In this document: piece by piece, positions 49,346 to 49,369 of the stretch
Layout: every line of letters begins with the position of its first letter
Numbering within the stretch: the first letter of the stretch is position 1
Assembly: GCA_045590215.1 (NCBI GenBank)
Contig: JAZNQO010000018.1
Location: 1-49,369, forward strand
DNA from: RUG563 sp045590215
GTDB lineage: Bacteria; Bacillota; Clostridia; Christensenellales; Aristaeellaceae
Direction of reading: 5' to 3'
Length of the DNA stretch: 49,369 bases
Made by a program: the position numbers and the translations under genes
The notes under the pieces: model-generated
What the model was told of the DNA's origin: nothing
Database searches by the model: none
Seen by the model: the letters and a program-made list of their open reading frames with translations, nothing else

Positions 49346-49369
49346 CGGAGAGTTAGGGATTCGAACCCC
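49346..49369 (-). tRNA. tRNA-Ser, 3' end only
   Basis: The last 24 bases, read on the minus strand, contain most of a T-arm (GGGG-TTCGAAT-CCCTA, one G-T pair) followed by the acceptor strand ACTCTCC and discriminator G. The implied 5' acceptor strand GGAGAGT with a G discriminator is typical of serine tRNAs. CCA is not encoded. The anticodon lies outside the window, so the isoacceptor is unknown. Confidence 0.75.

Overview
This window looks like a piece of chromosome from an anaerobic Firmicute of the class Clostridia. GC content appears moderate to high by eye. The reasons are a T-box leader on thrS, a SpoVD-like penicillin-binding protein with PASTA domains inside a division/cell-wall cluster headed by mraZ, the lonB-lonA-engB order also known from Bacillus, a DinR/LexA-like box on ruvCAB, and strong Shine-Dalgarno sequences with classical sigma-A promoters. 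MurE carries the DNPR signature of meso-diaminopimelate peptidoglycan. I cannot fix the family; an uncultured gut or rumen lineage is a guess.

Layout, left to right. 1-10.7 kb (+ strand): end of a glycerophosphodiester phosphodiesterase, T-box and thrS, a train of hairpins, an orphan zinc/manganese-type substrate-binding protein, a SWIM-SNF2 helicase, a DUF5711-like membrane-anchored protein overlapping hemW, and a secreted protein with five SH3b repeats. 10.7-12.3 kb: an AT-rich acetyltransferase/methyltransferase pair that looks acquired. 12.3-13.7 kb: ogt, one copy of a hairpin-rich dispersed repeat, and a second acetyltransferase. 13.8-27.3 kb (- strand): the dcw cluster mraZ-ftsL-spoVD-murE-mraY-murD-(terminator)-ftsW-murA-ftsQ-(promoter)-ftsA-ftsZ. 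It lacks rsmH, murF, murG, murC and murB, which many relatives keep here.

27.6-37.2 kb: a phosphoesterase with an acidic zinc-ribbon partner, a secreted CAP-domain protein, the second repeat copy, a small orphan protein, engB-lonA-lonB, galE and an alpha/beta hydrolase. 37.2-44.6 kb (- strand): five consecutive genes for large signal-peptide proteins of no family I recognise. At least three are clear paralogues with a shared C-terminal motif. They fall into three transcription units and are the best candidate for an undescribed protein system here. 44.8-48.5 kb (+ strand): ruvC-ruvA-ruvB, an acetyltransferase and queA, starting from a promoter that carries an SOS-like box.

48.5-49.4 kb: about ninety bases of helically phased A/T tracts, a strong promoter, a roughly 250-base sequence with the look of a structured RNA, a 93-residue zinc-ribbon protein and a terminator, then the 3' end of a tRNA-Ser gene on the opposite strand. 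The RNA is the best candidate for an unusual non-coding element.

All calls come from reading the sequence and the translated frames. No database search or folding program was run.
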